64,000 nt of DNA from Ameyamaea chiangmaiensis (GTDB lineage: Bacteria; Pseudomonadota; Alphaproteobacteria; Acetobacterales; Acetobacteraceae): the NCBI RefSeq assembly GCF_025995235.1, contig NZ_BAPT01000038.1, forward strand, positions 120,444 through 184,443, read 5' to 3'. Numbering within the stretch: position 1 is the first letter of the stretch; each line of letters begins with the position of its first letter. The position numbers and the translations under genes are program-made. The notes under the pieces are model-generated. The model saw nothing but the letters and a program-made list of their open reading frames with translations, had not been told where the DNA came from and searched no databases. Positions 7,238 to 16,353 of the stretch are shown here, one piece after another.

Positions 7238-8607
7238 AGGCCGTGTTTCCAGCGATTGCCGCCCGCCGCTTTCGTGGCCCGCAGGGCGAGGCGCGCGCGT
7301 TCAAACATGGACTCCAGTGGCTCGTGGCTGTCCGGCGCGCGTGTCGAAAAGCCGATCGACAGGTTCAGCCTGTGCGCGGTGTCGAGCATCATCGGCAGAC
7401 CGTGACGGCAGATCTGATCGGCCCGTTCGGAGACGGTGAACTGGTCGGCCGTCTCCAGCCAGATGGCGACGGTGTCACCCCCGACGCGTCCCAGCACATC
7501 GGCCGGACGTACGATCTCGCGCAGGATGCGGATCAGTTCCCGAAGGGCAAGGTCTCCGGCATCGAGACCGTTGGCCTCGTTGAACGCACCTAACCCGTCC
7601 ACCGCGACCAGCATAAGGGTGGCGGGGAGATGGCGCTGGTCAAGGCGCGGCAGGGTGCGGCTGACATATTCAATGAAGCCTCGTTCGTTCAGCGCACCGG
7701 TCAGGACGTCAAAGCGCGCGTCGTTGAGTAACTCGGTCACGACGAGATCGAGTTCCAGCACGGTCGCGATTACGGACAGGGCCGAAAAGGCGACCAACGC
7801 CACGGTTTCGTCCCAAACGCCCCGCTCGGGGCGTTGCAGCCGGAGTTCGAGTGTTCCCGCGCACCGCACGCGCAGGCGCACGATGATAAGGCTGCCGTGC
7901 GGGTCCTCGGCCAGAACGGCGTGTTCGTTTCGAAACCGCGTACTCTCCGAGGTGATGCGCGGGGTGGCCTGTCCCGCCTCGCCCGTCTGTTCCAGGATCG
8001 TGTTCGGGTGGTGGAGCGGGGCTTCCGCGCCATTTGGCTCCGGCGATTCTGTGAAATCGGGTTCGTTACGCAGGCTGGCGAAGGTTGCCCCCAGCGTTGT
8101 TGCCAGCGTGCGCAGCGCGGGTTCGATACCGCGACGCGGCAGAAGCGCGCCGCGCATGCAACCGCCGATCTGCGTCAGCATGCGCGCGTGTGTCAGGCTT
8201 GCGGACTGTGCTGCGGGGGCGTCCGGAAGAAGGACCATGATGCCACGATTACCCTGCTGCACACCGGCGGCGTCCCTGAACGGTGTGACGCTCAGCATGG
8301 CACGGCAGGTGTGTCCGTCCGCGTCCCGGCAGCGAACAAGCTGGCGTGGTGCCGGGCGCCGTGTCTGCATCATGGCCGCGGCGACAGGCTGATCGGGTGC
8401 CAGCAGGATCTGCGCGGCGGACAGCCCCTGTACCGCCTGCTGCCGGTGGCCGAGCGCACCGTCCGGCTCGATCCGCGACAGCCGGCCACCGCGATCGGTC
8501 TCGAACACGAGATCGGCGATACCGACGGCAAGCCGATGCCAGCCATCGCCGGTTGTCGGGGCCACGGGGGCGGGGGAGAACGCGGTTGTCGGTGAAGGGC
8601 CGGTCAT
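7225..8607 (-). CDS. PAS-type sensor with degenerate GGDEF domain
   Basis: A 460-residue soluble protein. Residues about 20-130 look like a PAS domain, 150-290 are a poorly conserved linker that could be GAF-like, and 300-460 form a GGDEF domain starting at DVLTGALNERGF. The inhibitory/structural RxxD is kept (RPAD, 367-370), but the active-site loop reads GGDTV (376-380) instead of GG(D/E)EF. Family knowledge says the Glu in that loop is needed for metal binding and catalysis, so this is probably not an active diguanylate cyclase and may instead bind nucleotide or c-di-GMP. There is no EAL domain and no membrane segment. It is divergent from dapD across about 200 bases. The ATG at 8607 has no strong Shine-Dalgarno. 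Confidence 0.85.
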   Translation of the reverse strand: MTGPSPTTAFSPAPVAPTTGDGWHRLAVGIADLVFETDRGGRLSRIEPDGALGHRQQAVQGLSAAQILLAPDQPVAAAMMQTRRPAPRQLVRCRDADGHTCRAMLSVTPFRDAAGVQQGNRGIMVLLPDAPAAQSASLTHARMLTQIGGCMRGALLPRRGIEPALRTLATTLGATFASLRNEPDFTESPEPNGAEAPLHHPNTILEQTGEAGQATPRITSESTRFRNEHAVLAEDPHGSLIIVRLRVRCAGTLELRLQRPERGVWDETVALVAFSALSVIATVLELDLVVTELLNDARFDVLTGALNERGFIEYVSRTLPRLDQRHLPATLMLVAVDGLGAFNEANGLDAGDLALRELIRILREIVRPADVLGRVGGDTVAIWLETADQFTVSERADQICRHGLPMMLDTAHRLNLSIGFSTRAPDSHEPLESMFERARLALRATKAAGGNRWKHGLEGH

Positions 8608-8809
8608 GTGATGGGGTTAGGCCCAATTGGTTGCCGAACGATTAATCAGCGGGACGATCGCGCGTATTTCCGCATGGAGCTCTGCGTTGACATGCGGGGC
8701 CGCCGTGCCCATGGTCCGGCAGTGTCCGCGCGTGTCGTGGATCACCTGTCATTTTACGCCGTGAGCCCGCGCTGCCGCGTCTCCCTCCGTCCAAGGACTT
8801 CGCACTTTC

Positions 8810-9655
8810 ATGACCGACGATATTCTCCGCGCCCGGATCAATGCTGTGTGGGAGCGCCGCGCGGAACTGTCACCCGCCACGAAAGGCGACGATCGTGCCG
8901 CCGTGGATGCGGCGCTGGCGGCGCTCGATTCGGGGCGACTGCGCGTGGCATCGCCGACCGAGGCGGGGTGGGTGGTCAACGAATGGCTGAAGAAGGCGGT
9001 GCTGATGTCGTTCCGTCTGTCTGACAGCGCGCCGATCGCAGGCGCGGCGGCCGGTGCGCCGGCCTACGACAAGGTGCCGCTGAAGTTCGCCGACTGGGGC
9101 CAGTCGCAGTTCGAGGCCGCCGGCAGCCGCGTCGTGCCCGGCGCCGTCGTCCGCTATTCCGCGCACATCGAGCCGGGCGTGGTGCTGATGCCCAGCTTCG
9201 TCAACCTGGGCGCGTATGTCGCGTCGGGAACGATGATCGACACGTGGTCCACGGTCGGGTCATGCGCACAGATCGGCCGCAACTGTCACATCAGCGGCGG
9301 CGTCGGCATCGGCGGGGTGCTGGAGCCTTTGCAGGCCGCACCCGTCATCATCGAGGACGACTGCTTCATCGGCGCGCGATCCGAGGTTGCCGAAGGTGTG
9401 GTCGTCGAGCGCGGATCGGTGCTGTCGATGGGCGTGTTCCTCGGTGCCTCGACCAAGATCATCGACCGGGAGACGGGCGAAGTGTTTGTCGGCCGTGTGC
9501 CGGCCTATTCCGTGGTCATCCCCGGCACGCTGCCGTCGACGCGCACGCTGCCGGACGGGTCCCCGGCGCCGTCCCTCGCGTGTGCGGTGATCGTCAAGCG
9601 CGTGGACGAGCGCACGCGTTCGAAGACGTCCATCAACGAACTGCTGCGCGACTGA
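8810..9655 (+). CDS. dapD: Tetrahydrodipicolinate N-succinyltransferase
   Basis: A 281-residue DapD of usual length with the left-handed beta-helix (hexapeptide repeat) core visible from about residue 105 to 240, including NLGAYVASGTMIDTWSTVGS and GGVGIGGVLEPLQAAPV. It succinylates tetrahydrodipicolinate using succinyl-CoA in the lysine/diaminopimelate pathway, in the cytoplasm. AAGGA lies upstream of the ATG with a slightly long spacing. The gene is followed after three bases by dapE, the enzyme that later removes the succinyl group, so the succinylase branch is in use here. Confidence 0.97.
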   Translation: MTDDILRARINAVWERRAELSPATKGDDRAAVDAALAALDSGRLRVASPTEAGWVVNEWLKKAVLMSFRLSDSAPIAGAAAGAPAYDKVPLKFADWGQSQFEAAGSRVVPGAVVRYSAHIEPGVVLMPSFVNLGAYVASGTMIDTWSTVGSCAQIGRNCHISGGVGIGGVLEPLQAAPVIIEDDCFIGARSEVAEGVVVERGSVLSMGVFLGASTKIIDRETGEVFVGRVPAYSVVIPGTLPSTRTLPDGSPAPSLACAVIVKRVDERTRSKTSINELLRD

Positions 9656-9658
9656 GGA

Positions 9659-10813
9659 ATGGCAGACGCCATGTCCTCGTTGTCCGTCGCGGTCGAACTG
9701 GCGCGTGCGCTGATCCGCAACGCGTCGGTGACGCCGGATCGTTCCGGTGCACAGGGGCTGCTGGCCGATCGACTGGCGGCGTCGGGGTTCGAGGTGTTCG
9801 CCCTGCCATTCGGCGAGGGCGAGGCTTTGACGCCTAACCTGTTTGCGCGTCTGGGTCGCGGCGCGCCCCATCTGTGCTTTGCCGGTCACACGGATGTCGT
9901 GCCCCCCGGCGATGCGGCTTGGAGCACCGGTCCATTCGACGGCACGGTGCGCGACGGACGTGTGTACGGCCGGGGTGCGTGTGACATGAAAGGCGGCATC
10001 GCGGCCTTTGTCGCCGCCGCCGAGGCCTATCTGTCCCGCCATGGGACACCGCGCGGTTCCATCAGTCTGCTGCTGACCGGGGACGAGGAAGGGCCGGCGC
10101 GTTTTGGCACCGTCAAGGTGCTGGAATGGATGGCCGCGCACGGCCACATCCCCGATTTTTGCGTAGTGGGCGAGCCCACCAACCCCACGTGCATGGGGGA
10201 CATGATCAAGGTCGGCCGGCGGGGCAGCATCAATCTGCGGATCGAGGTCGAGGGTGTTCAGGGGCACGTGGCCTATCCGGACCGGGCCGACAACCCGGTG
10301 CACCGGCTGCTGGCCATCCTCGGCGCGCTGACCGCGCGTCCATTGGACGACGGCACACCGTGGTTCCAGCCGTCCTCGCTGCAGGTGACCAGCGTTGATG
10401 TCGGGAACACAGCCACCAACGTCATCCCCTCCTGCGCCAGCGCGGCGGTCAACATCCGCTTCAACGACCTGCACACCGGCGCGTCGCTCGCCGGATGGGT
10501 CGAGACGGTATGCCGCCAGTACGCGCCCCGCGCGCGCGTCGAGAGCCGCATCAGCGGCGAGGCGTTTCGGACTGAGGCGGGCGCGGAGGTCGGCCTTCTT
10601 GCCGACGCGGTCGAGCGTGTGACCGGGCGCCGTCCCGCACTGGACACCGGCGGGGGTACGTCGGACGCGCGCTTTGTTGCGCAATACTGCGCGGTGGCGG
10701 AATTCGGTCTGGTGGGTGCAAGCATGCACAAGGCGGACGAACACGTCGCCATTGAGGATCTGGTTGCGTTGACCGCGATCTACGACGATTTTCTCGAAAG
10801 GCTCATGGCGTGA
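9659..10813 (+). CDS. dapE: Succinyl-diaminopimelate desuccinylase
   Basis: A 384-residue M20-family di-zinc amidohydrolase. Metal-site motifs are present: CFAGHTDVVPPG, GRGACDMKGG and LLTGDEEGPA. The DapE-specific ending GASMHKADEHVAIEDL also fits. It hydrolyses N-succinyl-LL-diaminopimelate to LL-diaminopimelate. The ATG at 9659 lies immediately after the dapD stop with AGGA too close to it, and the ATG at 9671 (MSSLSVAVE) has better spacing, so the true protein may be four residues shorter. The stop overlaps the next gene's start (TGATG). Confidence 0.96.
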   Translation: MADAMSSLSVAVELARALIRNASVTPDRSGAQGLLADRLAASGFEVFALPFGEGEALTPNLFARLGRGAPHLCFAGHTDVVPPGDAAWSTGPFDGTVRDGRVYGRGACDMKGGIAAFVAAAEAYLSRHGTPRGSISLLLTGDEEGPARFGTVKVLEWMAAHGHIPDFCVVGEPTNPTCMGDMIKVGRRGSINLRIEVEGVQGHVAYPDRADNPVHRLLAILGALTARPLDDGTPWFQPSSLQVTSVDVGNTATNVIPSCASAAVNIRFNDLHTGASLAGWVETVCRQYAPRARVESRISGEAFRTEAGAEVGLLADAVERVTGRRPALDTGGGTSDARFVAQYCAVAEFGLVGASMHKADEHVAIEDLVALTAIYDDFLERLMA

Positions 10814-11445
10814 TGGCGGGCAGGAATTCCGGGCGCTCCGGTGGCCCGCGCGGCGGGGTAGGCGATATCGTGCGCGGCATGATGCTGCTGGGCCGTGGCA
10901 GTGCCTCCGGCATGGGGTTTTTCGGCGGGACGGTCGACGCCTTCCTCAATGCGCTGGCGCCGCAGCTGGCGTGGCAGATCGTCATTTCCGTTCTGATGCT
11001 GGCGCAGTCGCCAGGCGCGATGAACCTGACGAAGGCGCTGCTGCTGCTGTGTGGCGTGCTTCTGCCGCCTGTCGTCACCCACCGGCTTGCGGTTCTGTGG
11101 GGGCGCGAGGACCGGTGGCTGCGCTATGCCACCGCGTCTCTGTGGTGTGACTGGCTGACGCTGTTCGTGTTCGTGGTGGCGTTGATGCTGTGTCTGGCGC
11201 TTTTGTCGAGCCTGATGGCCCCGGCATTGGTGATCGGCATTATCATCGCGTCCAAGACCTATGAATTCTGGCTACGCTGGTTCGTTGCCAGAACGGGCCT
11301 TGGTCTGGGGGGTTGGCAATCGCTGACGCTCGTTCTGAGCGTGCTGTTCGCCCTTCTTGCGCTCGACGCCCTGGCGCTGCTGCTGCCGCCGCACTATGAC
11401 GCCTGGCATGATCTGCTGACGTCGCTTCAACGTCGGGGCCGTTGA
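10813..11445 (+). CDS. Integral membrane protein of unknown function
   Basis: A 210-residue protein that I do not recognise. After a basic, Gly-rich N-terminus (MAGRNSGRSGGPRGG) it has about five hydrophobic segments, roughly at residues 45-60, 72-90, 110-140, 140-155 and 180-197, so it is an inner-membrane protein. The ATG at 10813 overlaps the dapE stop, and its own stop is close to or overlaps the start of the O-antigen-ligase-like gene, so it is co-translated with both. Nothing in the sequence suggests an enzyme. A role linked to the cell envelope is only an inference from the next gene. Confidence 0.75.
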   Translation: MAGRNSGRSGGPRGGVGDIVRGMMLLGRGSASGMGFFGGTVDAFLNALAPQLAWQIVISVLMLAQSPGAMNLTKALLLLCGVLLPPVVTHRLAVLWGREDRWLRYATASLWCDWLTLFVFVVALMLCLALLSSLMAPALVIGIIIASKTYEFWLRWFVARTGLGLGGWQSLTLVLSVLFALLALDALALLLPPHYDAWHDLLTSLQRRGR

Positions 11446-11456
11446 GGCTGAGCGCC

Positions 11457-12797
11457 ATGCGGGGTGGCACCGCGTCCGATTGGCGAGCGGCGCCTTTGCT
11501 CGACCGAGTGGGGCAATGGGCCACCCTGTGTCTGCCGCTGTTCCTGACGCATTGGCGCGGTGTTGCGGAAGGCCTGATCGACGGCCTGGCGGTCGTTTTT
11601 CTGCTGCGATCGGCGATGCTGGGCGACTGGTGGTGGAGCCGGTCGCCGTGGTTCGCGGCGTCCGTGCTCTGGTGGGTCTGGACCGTGCTGTGCAGCCTGC
11701 CGTTCGCGGGGATGGGTACCGGCGGAGAGTCGTTCCTGCAGGCCGTGATGCTGGTACGGTTTCCGGTGATGGTCGCCGCCCTGTCGTGCTGGACCTTGCG
11801 TGATGCGCGCATGCGGCGGTGGATGGCCGTGATCGTGTCGGGATGCGCGGTGTATATCGCACTACAGATCGTGTTTCAGGCGGTTGCCGGGTTCAACATG
11901 TTCGGCGACGTGCCGCCGCCGGACGGCACCCTGACCGGCCCCTATCGCGAGCCCCGGGCGGCCGCCCCCCTCTCGCGGCTGTTGCCCCCCGTGGCGTTTC
12001 TGGCCTGTGCCCTGATCCGCGCGCGCGTGCATCGCGCGGCGCCCCGCTGGATGGCCACGGCGGCCGTGCTTCTTGCCGGATGCGGCGTCATGGTACTGGC
12101 GGGACAACGCATGCCGTTGCTGCTGACCGGGATGGGGTTGCTGGCCGGCGCCTTGATCCTGCGCGAATTGCGTGGTCCGGCACTGGGGGTGCTGGCCTGC
12201 GTGCCGTTGCTGGTCGGTGCCCTGTCGGTTGCGCGGCCAGCCGCCTTTTTCCATCTGGTGATGAAGTTTCGTGCGCAGATGTCCGACTTCGCGGCATCGC
12301 ATTACGGCCTGATTTACGATCGGGTGCTGGTCATGGCGGGGGCAAATCCGCTGACCGGCCTTGGCTTCGATGCGTTCCGCTACTTCTGCGCCGACCCGAG
12401 GTTCTTCGCGCCGGGCCCGTTCGGCACACGGCCGGACGGGGGCGGCGCCGGGATCTGCGTGCAGCATGCCCATAATCACTACCTGCAGGCGTTAAGCGAT
12501 TCCGGCGTACCGGGCCTGATCCTGTTCGCGGCGATGGTGGCCGCCTGGCTTACGACGCTGGCGCGCGGTCTGGGGGACGGACGGCAGGCGGCGACAACGC
12601 GCGCATGGCGGGTCGGACTGTTCGTCGCGGTTCTGATCCAGGAGTGGCCGCTGGCCTCGTCCTCCGCGTTCACCAACATGCCGCTGGGTGGATGGGCGTT
12701 CATGCTGCTGGGGCTGGGACTGGGCGAGTATAATGCCTATATGGCTGCGCAGGCCGAGCAGACGGAGGGAAGAGAACATGTCCGAGACCATCGCTGA
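11457..12797 (+). CDS. O-antigen ligase/polymerase-like membrane protein
   Basis: A 446-residue polytopic membrane protein with roughly ten hydrophobic segments. The periplasmic-loop signature of the Wzy_C/WaaL superfamily is present: NPLTGLGFDAFR, then HAHNHYLQALSDSGVPGLI. Family members join or polymerise undecaprenyl-linked glycans outside the inner membrane. Whether this one ligates O-antigen or polymerises exopolysaccharide cannot be told, and no other glycan genes surround it. I chose the ATG at 11457 (GAGG nine bases before). A TTG at 11442 overlapping the previous stop would add five residues. The 3' end overlaps the cobW gene by 20 bases. Confidence 0.83.
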   Translation: MRGGTASDWRAAPLLDRVGQWATLCLPLFLTHWRGVAEGLIDGLAVVFLLRSAMLGDWWWSRSPWFAASVLWWVWTVLCSLPFAGMGTGGESFLQAVMLVRFPVMVAALSCWTLRDARMRRWMAVIVSGCAVYIALQIVFQAVAGFNMFGDVPPPDGTLTGPYREPRAAAPLSRLLPPVAFLACALIRARVHRAAPRWMATAAVLLAGCGVMVLAGQRMPLLLTGMGLLAGALILRELRGPALGVLACVPLLVGALSVARPAAFFHLVMKFRAQMSDFAASHYGLIYDRVLVMAGANPLTGLGFDAFRYFCADPRFFAPGPFGTRPDGGGAGICVQHAHNHYLQALSDSGVPGLILFAAMVAAWLTTLARGLGDGRQAATTRAWRVGLFVAVLIQEWPLASSSAFTNMPLGGWAFMLLGLGLGEYNAYMAAQAEQTEGREHVRDHR

Positions 12798-13776
12798 AAC
12801 GCAAGCCCGGGGGGCAGGCGCTCTGGTTCCGGTGACGGTGCTGACCGGCTTTCTGGGGGCGGGCAAGACGACGCTGCTCAATCATATCCTGACCGCCGAA
12901 CACGGCCGTACCTACGCCGTCGTGATCAACGAGTTCGGCGAGCTTGGCGTGGACAACGACTTGGTCGTCGATGCGGACGAGGAAGTGTTCGAGATGAACA
13001 ACGGGTGCATCTGCTGCACCGTGCGGGGCGACCTGATCCGTATTCTGGGCAGCCTGATGAAGCGGCGCGGCCGTTTCGACGGCATCATCGTCGAGACGAC
13101 CGGCCTGGCCGACCCGGCCCCCGTCGCGCAGACGTTTTTCGTCGATGAGGACGTGCGTGCGAAGACCCGCCTCGATGCCGTGGTCACCGTCGTCGACGCA
13201 TGCAACGTCCTGACCACCCTGGCCGAAAGCCCCGAGGCGACGAACCAGATCGCCTTTGCTGACGTGATCATCCTCAACAAGACCGATCTGGTCGATGAGG
13301 CCGGACTTGAGGCGATCGAGGCCCGGATCCGGCGCATCAACGCAAACGCGCCGGTTCATCGAGCGCAGCGGGGCAATGTGCAACTGACCGATATTCTCGA
13401 CCAGGGCGGTTTCGATCTGGAGCGTGCCCTGGCCCGCGTGCCCGATTTCCTCGAGGACAGCAGCCATGAGCATGACGACGACGTCAGCAGTGTGTCGTTC
13501 ACCGTGTCGGAACCGCTCGACGCCGCGCGTTTTCAGGCCTGGATCGGCGCGCTGCTGCAGGAGCAGGGGGCGGATATCCTGCGTGCCAAGGGCATCCTGA
13601 ACTACGCGGGCGAGGACCGCCGCTTTGCGTTTCAGGCGGTTCACATGATGGCTGACGGCGACTTTATCGGGCCGTGGAAAGAAGGCGAGCCGCGGGAATC
13701 GCGGCTGGTGCTGATCGGGCGCAAGCTCAACCGCCCGCGCCTGCGTCGTGGCTTCGAGAGCTGCCGCGCCGGATGA
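12778..13776 (+). CDS. CobW/COG0523-family GTPase (metallochaperone type)
   Basis: A 332-residue G3E P-loop GTPase with Walker A GFLGAGKT at 24-31, the metal-binding CxCC motif (C77, C79, C80 in NNGCICCTVRGD), ETTGLADPAP and the NKTDLVD base-recognition motif. An acidic/His patch (SSHEHDDDV) precedes the CobW C-terminal domain, which ends in RRGFESCRAG. Family members deliver zinc or cobalt to client proteins. No cobalamin genes are nearby, and the overlapping WD40 gene recalls cobW-WD40 pairs that I remember from zinc-regulated loci in alphaproteobacteria. A zinc role is therefore favoured but unproven. The ATG has a good GGAGGGAAGA Shine-Dalgarno inside the upstream gene. Confidence 0.92.
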   Translation: MSETIAETQARGAGALVPVTVLTGFLGAGKTTLLNHILTAEHGRTYAVVINEFGELGVDNDLVVDADEEVFEMNNGCICCTVRGDLIRILGSLMKRRGRFDGIIVETTGLADPAPVAQTFFVDEDVRAKTRLDAVVTVVDACNVLTTLAESPEATNQIAFADVIILNKTDLVDEAGLEAIEARIRRINANAPVHRAQRGNVQLTDILDQGGFDLERALARVPDFLEDSSHEHDDDVSSVSFTVSEPLDAARFQAWIGALLQEQGADILRAKGILNYAGEDRRFAFQAVHMMADGDFIGPWKEGEPRESRLVLIGRKLNRPRLRRGFESCRAG

Positions 13777-14834
13777 GCGACATGACGATGGAGAGTGGCA
13801 TCCTCGCCGAACGGGGTGCCGAGCGGCAGTTGGGCGAGCATGTGATCGGCTGTGCGATCGCGCGCGACGGGCGCATGGCGGCCTTTGCCACCGCGGCCGG
13901 CGACGTGACGCTCGTGGCCCGGACGGCTGGCAACGACGCTGACTGGACGACTGTGCCGGTCCATGACGGCGCGGTTCTGTCGATCGCGGCCGACGCGGCA
14001 CCGACGGGCTTTCTGACCGGCGGTGACGACAATGCCCTGCGCCGGGTGGCGGCAGACGGCACGGTGACGCAGATCGCGCGTGGTCGTCGCTGGGTCGAAC
14101 ATGTGCAGGCCTGGGTCAACGCGAAGGGCGAGGCGAAGTCGGGCCTTATCCTGTCCGCGTCGGGCAAGCAGGTCGAACTGCGCGATGGTTCCGGCGAGCG
14201 TGTCCTGAAGGTGCTGGAGCACCCGTCCACGGTCAGTGGCGTTGTCTTCGACGCCAAGGGCAAGCGGATCGCGGCGTCGCACTACAACGGTGCGTCGCTG
14301 TGGTTCGTCAACGCGAAGGTCGACACCCCGCGTGAGCTGGTGTGGAAGGGCAGTCATATCGGCGTCGTCCTTCATCCGGAGGGCGAGGCGCTTGTCTCGT
14401 CGATGCAGGAGAACGACCTGCACGGCTGGCGTCTGTCGGACGGCCACAACATGCGCATGAGTGGTTATCCGCAGAAAGTGCGCTCCATGGCGTTCTCGCG
14501 CGGTGGCAAATGGCTCGTGACGTCGGGCGCCGATGCCGTGGTGCTGTGGCCGTTTACCGGCGGCGGTCCGATGGGCAAGGCTCCGACGGAGCTCGCGCGG
14601 GTGGATGGTGTGTTCTGCACGCGCGTGGCGTGCCATCCGCAGCATGATCTGGTGGCAGCGGGTTATGACAATGGCATGGTGGTGCTGGCCGAAATCGGCT
14701 CTCAACGGGTGTTGCCGATTTGCGAGCCCGGGCGCGGGGCCGTGACGTCGCTGTGTTTCAGCCTCGACGGCGGATGGCTGGCCTTCGGCACCGAAGGCGG
14801 GACGGCGGCGGTGGTCGACCTCAGCGCGCGCTGA
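13773..14834 (+). CDS. WD40 repeat beta-propeller protein
   Basis: A 353-residue protein made almost entirely of WD40-like repeats of about 40-45 residues, e.g. GCAIARDGRMAAFATAAGDV, SIAADAAPTGFLTGGDDNALRR, SMAFSRGGKWLVTSGADAV and SLCFSLDGGWLAFGTEGG, consistent with a seven-bladed propeller. No signal peptide is seen, so it is cytoplasmic. Its ATG overlaps the cobW TGA by four bases, which implies stoichiometric production with the GTPase. A scaffold or client-recognition role for the CobW protein is a reasonable inference. No catalytic residues can be suggested. Confidence 0.88.
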   Translation: MSDMTMESGILAERGAERQLGEHVIGCAIARDGRMAAFATAAGDVTLVARTAGNDADWTTVPVHDGAVLSIAADAAPTGFLTGGDDNALRRVAADGTVTQIARGRRWVEHVQAWVNAKGEAKSGLILSASGKQVELRDGSGERVLKVLEHPSTVSGVVFDAKGKRIAASHYNGASLWFVNAKVDTPRELVWKGSHIGVVLHPEGEALVSSMQENDLHGWRLSDGHNMRMSGYPQKVRSMAFSRGGKWLVTSGADAVVLWPFTGGGPMGKAPTELARVDGVFCTRVACHPQHDLVAAGYDNGMVVLAEIGSQRVLPICEPGRGAVTSLCFSLDGGWLAFGTEGGTAAVVDLSAR

Positions 14835-14848
14835 GATCGACGCCGGTC

Positions 14849-16294
14849 TCAGGCCGCCTTGCTGTCCGGCTCGGGCAGGGGGGGCGCGGGGGGAATGGGT
14901 CGCGGCGGTTCGGCGGCCGACAGGAAGCGGTCGGCCAGCGAACCGTAGAGCGGGTGCGGGCAAATGGTGCGCGACACGCCGAAGGCCAGAAAGGACGTGG
15001 CCAGAAGCGCCAGCGTTACCTGCTGGTTGTCGCACATTTCCATTACGATGACCGTGGCGGTCAGCGGCGCCTGCACCACGGCCGAGAAATAGGCCACGGT
15101 GCCCAAAAGCACTACCGCGCCGGGAACGGTGTGCGGCAGGAAATGCTCGATCCAGCCTCCGATCCCCGCCCCCACGGCCAAGGACGGCGCGAAGATGCCG
15201 CCGGGAATGCCGGAGCAGTAAGAAATGACGGTCGCCACGAACTTCAGCACGAAGAACGTCGCCGAATAATGCACTTCGCCCGAGATGATCTCCCGCGCCT
15301 CGATATAGCCCGTGCCATAGGTCATGCCGCCCGAGGCAAGGCCGAGAATGGCCAAGGCAAGACCGCAGAGGGCCGCGAAGCCGACAGGATGATCCATGAC
15401 GAACTTGCCCACGCGCCCAGGCAGGCCGGCCGAGACCCGGATCAGCAGGGACGAGAAGCACCCGCCCGCCACGCCGCCGATCAGCCCGCAGGTCAACACG
15501 GCCATCCAGCTGATGCCGATCGGCACATCGACATCGGTGTGGCCGAAGTAGGTGTAGTTGCCGACCAGCGCGATGGCGGTGACACCCGACAGAATGACGC
15601 CGGTCAGAACCGTGCCCGACGTGCGTTGCTCAAACGAATGGGCGAGTTCCTCGATCGCGAAGACGATGCCGCCGAGCGGCGTGTTGAACGCGGCCGACAC
15701 ACCGGCCGCCCCGCCGGCGAGGATCAGGCTGCGGTGGGCGCGCAGGTCGCCGAGCTTGAGCACGCGGCGCCCGAAGGCATGCATGATGGCGGCGCCGACC
15801 TGTACCGACGGCCCTTCGCGGCCGATGGAAGCGCCGCAGAACAGGCCGAGCAGGGTCAGCATGAACTTGGCAGCGGCGATCCGCAGGGACAGCACACGGT
15901 TGATCGTCTCGATACGTTCGAAATGAAGGCAGGCGATCGCCTGGGGGATGCCGCTGCCCTGCGCGCCGCGAAACCAGGTGCGGGTTACCCAGGTGATCAG
16001 GGCGAGGCCCGCCGGCGTCAGCGCGAGCATCACCCACGGATCCCAGTCCACCAGCCGGTGGCGCAGTTCCATCGCCTTGTCGGCGGCCAGTGCGAAGCAC
16101 ACCGACACCACGCCGACGATGACGGCGGCCGCCCAGTACGTCAGCGTACGGCGCCAGTGCGTCGTCTTCACACGGGCTGAGCGGCGCAGGTGTCGAATAC
16201 GGTGCGGAGTCTTCAGGGTGCTGATGTCGGGTCGCATGCTCGAGCTTCGCGGGGTTTCATCTTCATCTAGCGTGGGTGGGGCCCAATGTTCCAT
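14849..16294 (-). CDS. ClC-family chloride channel/transporter
   Basis: A 481-residue ClC protein with the selectivity-filter motifs GSGIPQA, GREGPSVQVGAA and GIPGGIFAPSLAVGAG. The Glu of GREGP, the external gating/proton glutamate, is kept, which favours a Cl-/H+ exchanger over a passive channel. About ten or more hydrophobic segments follow a basic cytoplasmic N-terminus. There are no CBS domains at the C-terminus. Two starts are possible, ATG at 16294 and ATG at 16237 (MRPDIST). Neither has a strong Shine-Dalgarno, and the conserved region begins near RRTLTYW. The gene is convergent with the WD40 gene, 14 bases apart. In acid-producing bacteria such exchangers can support acid resistance, which is an inference here. 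Confidence 0.93.
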   Translation of the reverse strand: MEHWAPPTLDEDETPRSSSMRPDISTLKTPHRIRHLRRSARVKTTHWRRTLTYWAAAVIVGVVSVCFALAADKAMELRHRLVDWDPWVMLALTPAGLALITWVTRTWFRGAQGSGIPQAIACLHFERIETINRVLSLRIAAAKFMLTLLGLFCGASIGREGPSVQVGAAIMHAFGRRVLKLGDLRAHRSLILAGGAAGVSAAFNTPLGGIVFAIEELAHSFEQRTSGTVLTGVILSGVTAIALVGNYTYFGHTDVDVPIGISWMAVLTCGLIGGVAGGCFSSLLIRVSAGLPGRVGKFVMDHPVGFAALCGLALAILGLASGGMTYGTGYIEAREIISGEVHYSATFFVLKFVATVISYCSGIPGGIFAPSLAVGAGIGGWIEHFLPHTVPGAVVLLGTVAYFSAVVQAPLTATVIVMEMCDNQQVTLALLATSFLAFGVSRTICPHPLYGSLADRFLSAAEPPRPIPPAPPLPEPDSKAA

Positions 16295-16353
16295 CCCTGT
16301 TATGCCCCGAGCCCTCGGCGGTGGGTAAGCCTGCCCTGCGCCCCGCTCCGAGG

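Noticed and set aside
14720..16180. 486-residue plus-strand frame
   Set aside because: Antisense of the ClC gene, which has intact selectivity motifs. The frame is low in hydrophobic residues and has no domain pattern.
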